A stretch of 5,699 bases of DNA from Flavobacteriia bacterium. Its GTDB lineage: Bacteria; Bacteroidota; Bacteroidia; Flavobacteriales_D; Crocinitomicaceae. This document shows, piece after piece, positions 4,717 through 5,699 of this stretch (the first letter of the stretch is position 1; each line of letters opens with the position of its first letter). The position numbers and the translations under genes are program-made. Below the pieces are notes generated by a model that had not been told where the DNA came from, made no database searches, and worked only from the letters and a program-made list of their open reading frames with translations. The DNA is taken from contig RFQF01000130.1 of NCBI GenBank assembly GCA_009925805.1, positions 1 to 5,699 on the forward strand, written 5' to 3'.

Positions 4717-5699
4717 ATGCCCAAAAATACTTCTATTAAATCGGTGCTCATCATTGGTTCAGGACCGATTATCATTGGTCAGGCCTGCGAGTTCGATTAC
4801 TCCGGTTCCCAAGCAGCCCGTTCCTTGCGAGAGGAAGGAATTGAAGTTATCTTGATTAATTCGAATCCTGCAACTATCATGACGGATAAATTGGTCGCAG
4901 ATCATGTGTATTTGATGCCCTTAGAAACCGAAAGTATTGTTGAGATATTGCAGAAACACACGGTGGATGCCGTTCTTCCTACGATGGGAGGACAAACCGC
5001 GTTGAATTTATGCATTGCTTGCGACGAGTTGGGGATATGGTCTGAAAACAAGGTTCAAATTATTGGTGTCGATATCAAAGCCATTGAAATCACCGAAAAT
5101 CGCGAGGCTTTTCGCGCATTGATGCTGCAAATCGATGTGCCTATGGCGCCGCAGAAAACCGCAAAATCCTTTCTCGAGGGAAAAGAAATCGCCCAAGAAT
5201 TTGGCTTTCCCCTTTGCATACGTCCAAGCTATACATTAGGTGGCTCAGGAGCTTCTATACTTTACAAACCCGACGAATTTGACAGCCTGTTAGAACGCGG
5301 ATTAGAACTTTCACCGATTCATGAAGTGATGATCGATAAAGCCTTGATTGGATGGAAGGAATATGAGTTGGAATTGTTGCGCGACGACAACGATAACGTG
5401 GTGATTATCTGTTCTATTGAGAACTTTGACCCTATGGGAATCCACACAGGAGATTCCATTACCGTTGCTCCTGCCATGACCTTGTCCGATACCACTTTTC
5501 AGCGCATGCGTAACATGGCCATTCGCATGATGCGGTCCATTGGAAACTTTGCCGGAGGTTGCAATGTGCAGTTCGCGGTGTCCCCCGATCAGCAAGAGGA
5601 TATTATTGCCATCGAAATCAACCCTCGAGTTTCACGTTCATCGGCGCTGGCCTCCAAGGCGACCGGATATCCGATTGCCAAAATCGCCTCGAAACTTGC
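4717..5699 (+). CDS. carB: Carbamoyl-phosphate synthase large subunit, N-terminal part (327 codons, cut by right edge)
   Basis: CarB makes carbamoyl phosphate from bicarbonate, ATP and ammonia delivered by CarA, feeding pyrimidine and arginine synthesis in the cytoplasm. The window holds the first 327 of about 1,070 residues, covering most of the first (carboxyphosphate) synthetase unit. Seen: IIGSGPIIIGQACEFDYSGS (12-31), NSNPATIMTD (48-57), PTMGGQTALN (88-97), RPSYTLGGSGAS with Arg169 at the E. coli position, SIENFDPMGIHTGDS, and EINPRVSRSSALASKATGYP with Glu300 and Asn302 (Mg ligands of the first ATP-grasp; E. coli Glu299 and Asn301). The ATG at 4717 gives the normal N-terminus (about 8 residues before SVLIIGSG). 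No Shine-Dalgarno sequence precedes it. carA is not adjacent; the gene upstream is divergent. No truncation or frameshift is visible up to the edge. Confidence 0.97.
   Translation, partial: MPKNTSIKSVLIIGSGPIIIGQACEFDYSGSQAARSLREEGIEVILINSNPATIMTDKLVADHVYLMPLETESIVEILQKHTVDAVLPTMGGQTALNLCIACDELGIWSENKVQIIGVDIKAIEITENREAFRALMLQIDVPMAPQKTAKSFLEGKEIAQEFGFPLCIRPSYTLGGSGASILYKPDEFDSLLERGLELSPIHEVMIDKALIGWKEYELELLRDDNDNVVIICSIENFDPMGIHTGDSITVAPAMTLSDTTFQRMRNMAIRMMRSIGNFAGGCNVQFAVSPDQQEDIIAIEINPRVSRSSALASKATGYPIAKIASKL

Noticed and set aside
5008..5595. Minus-strand open frames antisense to carB, including a His-rich 94-codon one
   Set aside because: They are antisense to highly conserved CarB motifs. 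The His-rich composition comes from the complement of Met/Val-rich CarB codons.
1..5699. A hidden defence, mobile or CRISPR-type system
   Set aside because: Nearly every base is accounted for by housekeeping or conserved exported-protein genes. No tandem or terminal inverted repeats, transposase, integrase, toxin-antitoxin pair or RNA gene was seen.

Overview
The window looks like chromosomal DNA from a Bacteroidota bacterium, probably of the Flavobacteriia/Flavobacteriales. Three things suggest this: the gene content (a stand-alone exported DUF4159 protein, menaquinone genes in a hotdog thioesterase-menF-menD cluster, a TerC protein with EVVLGIDNI and FSFDS motifs), the lack of Shine-Dalgarno sequences before any start, and several TAnnTTTG-like -7 boxes, the promoter element typical of this phylum. 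No RNA gene, CRISPR array or insertion sequence is visible.

Left half (1-3445, all minus strand): a compact menaquinone cluster read right to left. A 139-residue hotdog thioesterase, the candidate DHNA-CoA thioesterase, is followed 6 bases later by isochorismate synthase (menF), and after 13 bases by menD (SEPHCHC synthase). MenF makes isochorismate from chorismate, MenD condenses it with 2-oxoglutarate, and the thioesterase would act later, releasing 1,4-dihydroxy-2-naphthoate from its CoA ester. The menD frame is abnormal: it has no stop codon, loses MenD homology about 50-60 residues before the expected C-terminus, and runs in frame into the first 175 residues of a TerC-family membrane protein that continues past the left edge. 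Base composition drops from about 48% GC in menD to about 35% in the terC part. This junction is the most notable thing in the window. It could be a real deletion/fusion, a recent loss of menD, or an assembly chimera.

Right half (3446-5699): a 130-base divergent region leads into a small exported DUF1311/LprI-like protein (plus strand). It converges, with only 4 bases between the stops, on an exported DUF4159 protein (minus strand). A second divergent region of 150 bases carries the promoter of the DUF4159 gene and the leader of carB (plus strand, cut by the right edge), the large subunit of carbamoyl-phosphate synthase for pyrimidine and arginine synthesis. A carA gene is not adjacent.

Several minus-strand genes have a -7-like box only 4-7 bases before the start codon, which predicts leaderless or nearly leaderless mRNAs. 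I found no clearly new multi-gene system. The unusual items are the MenD/TerC junction, the promoter-start spacing pattern, and a direct repeat in the carB leader.
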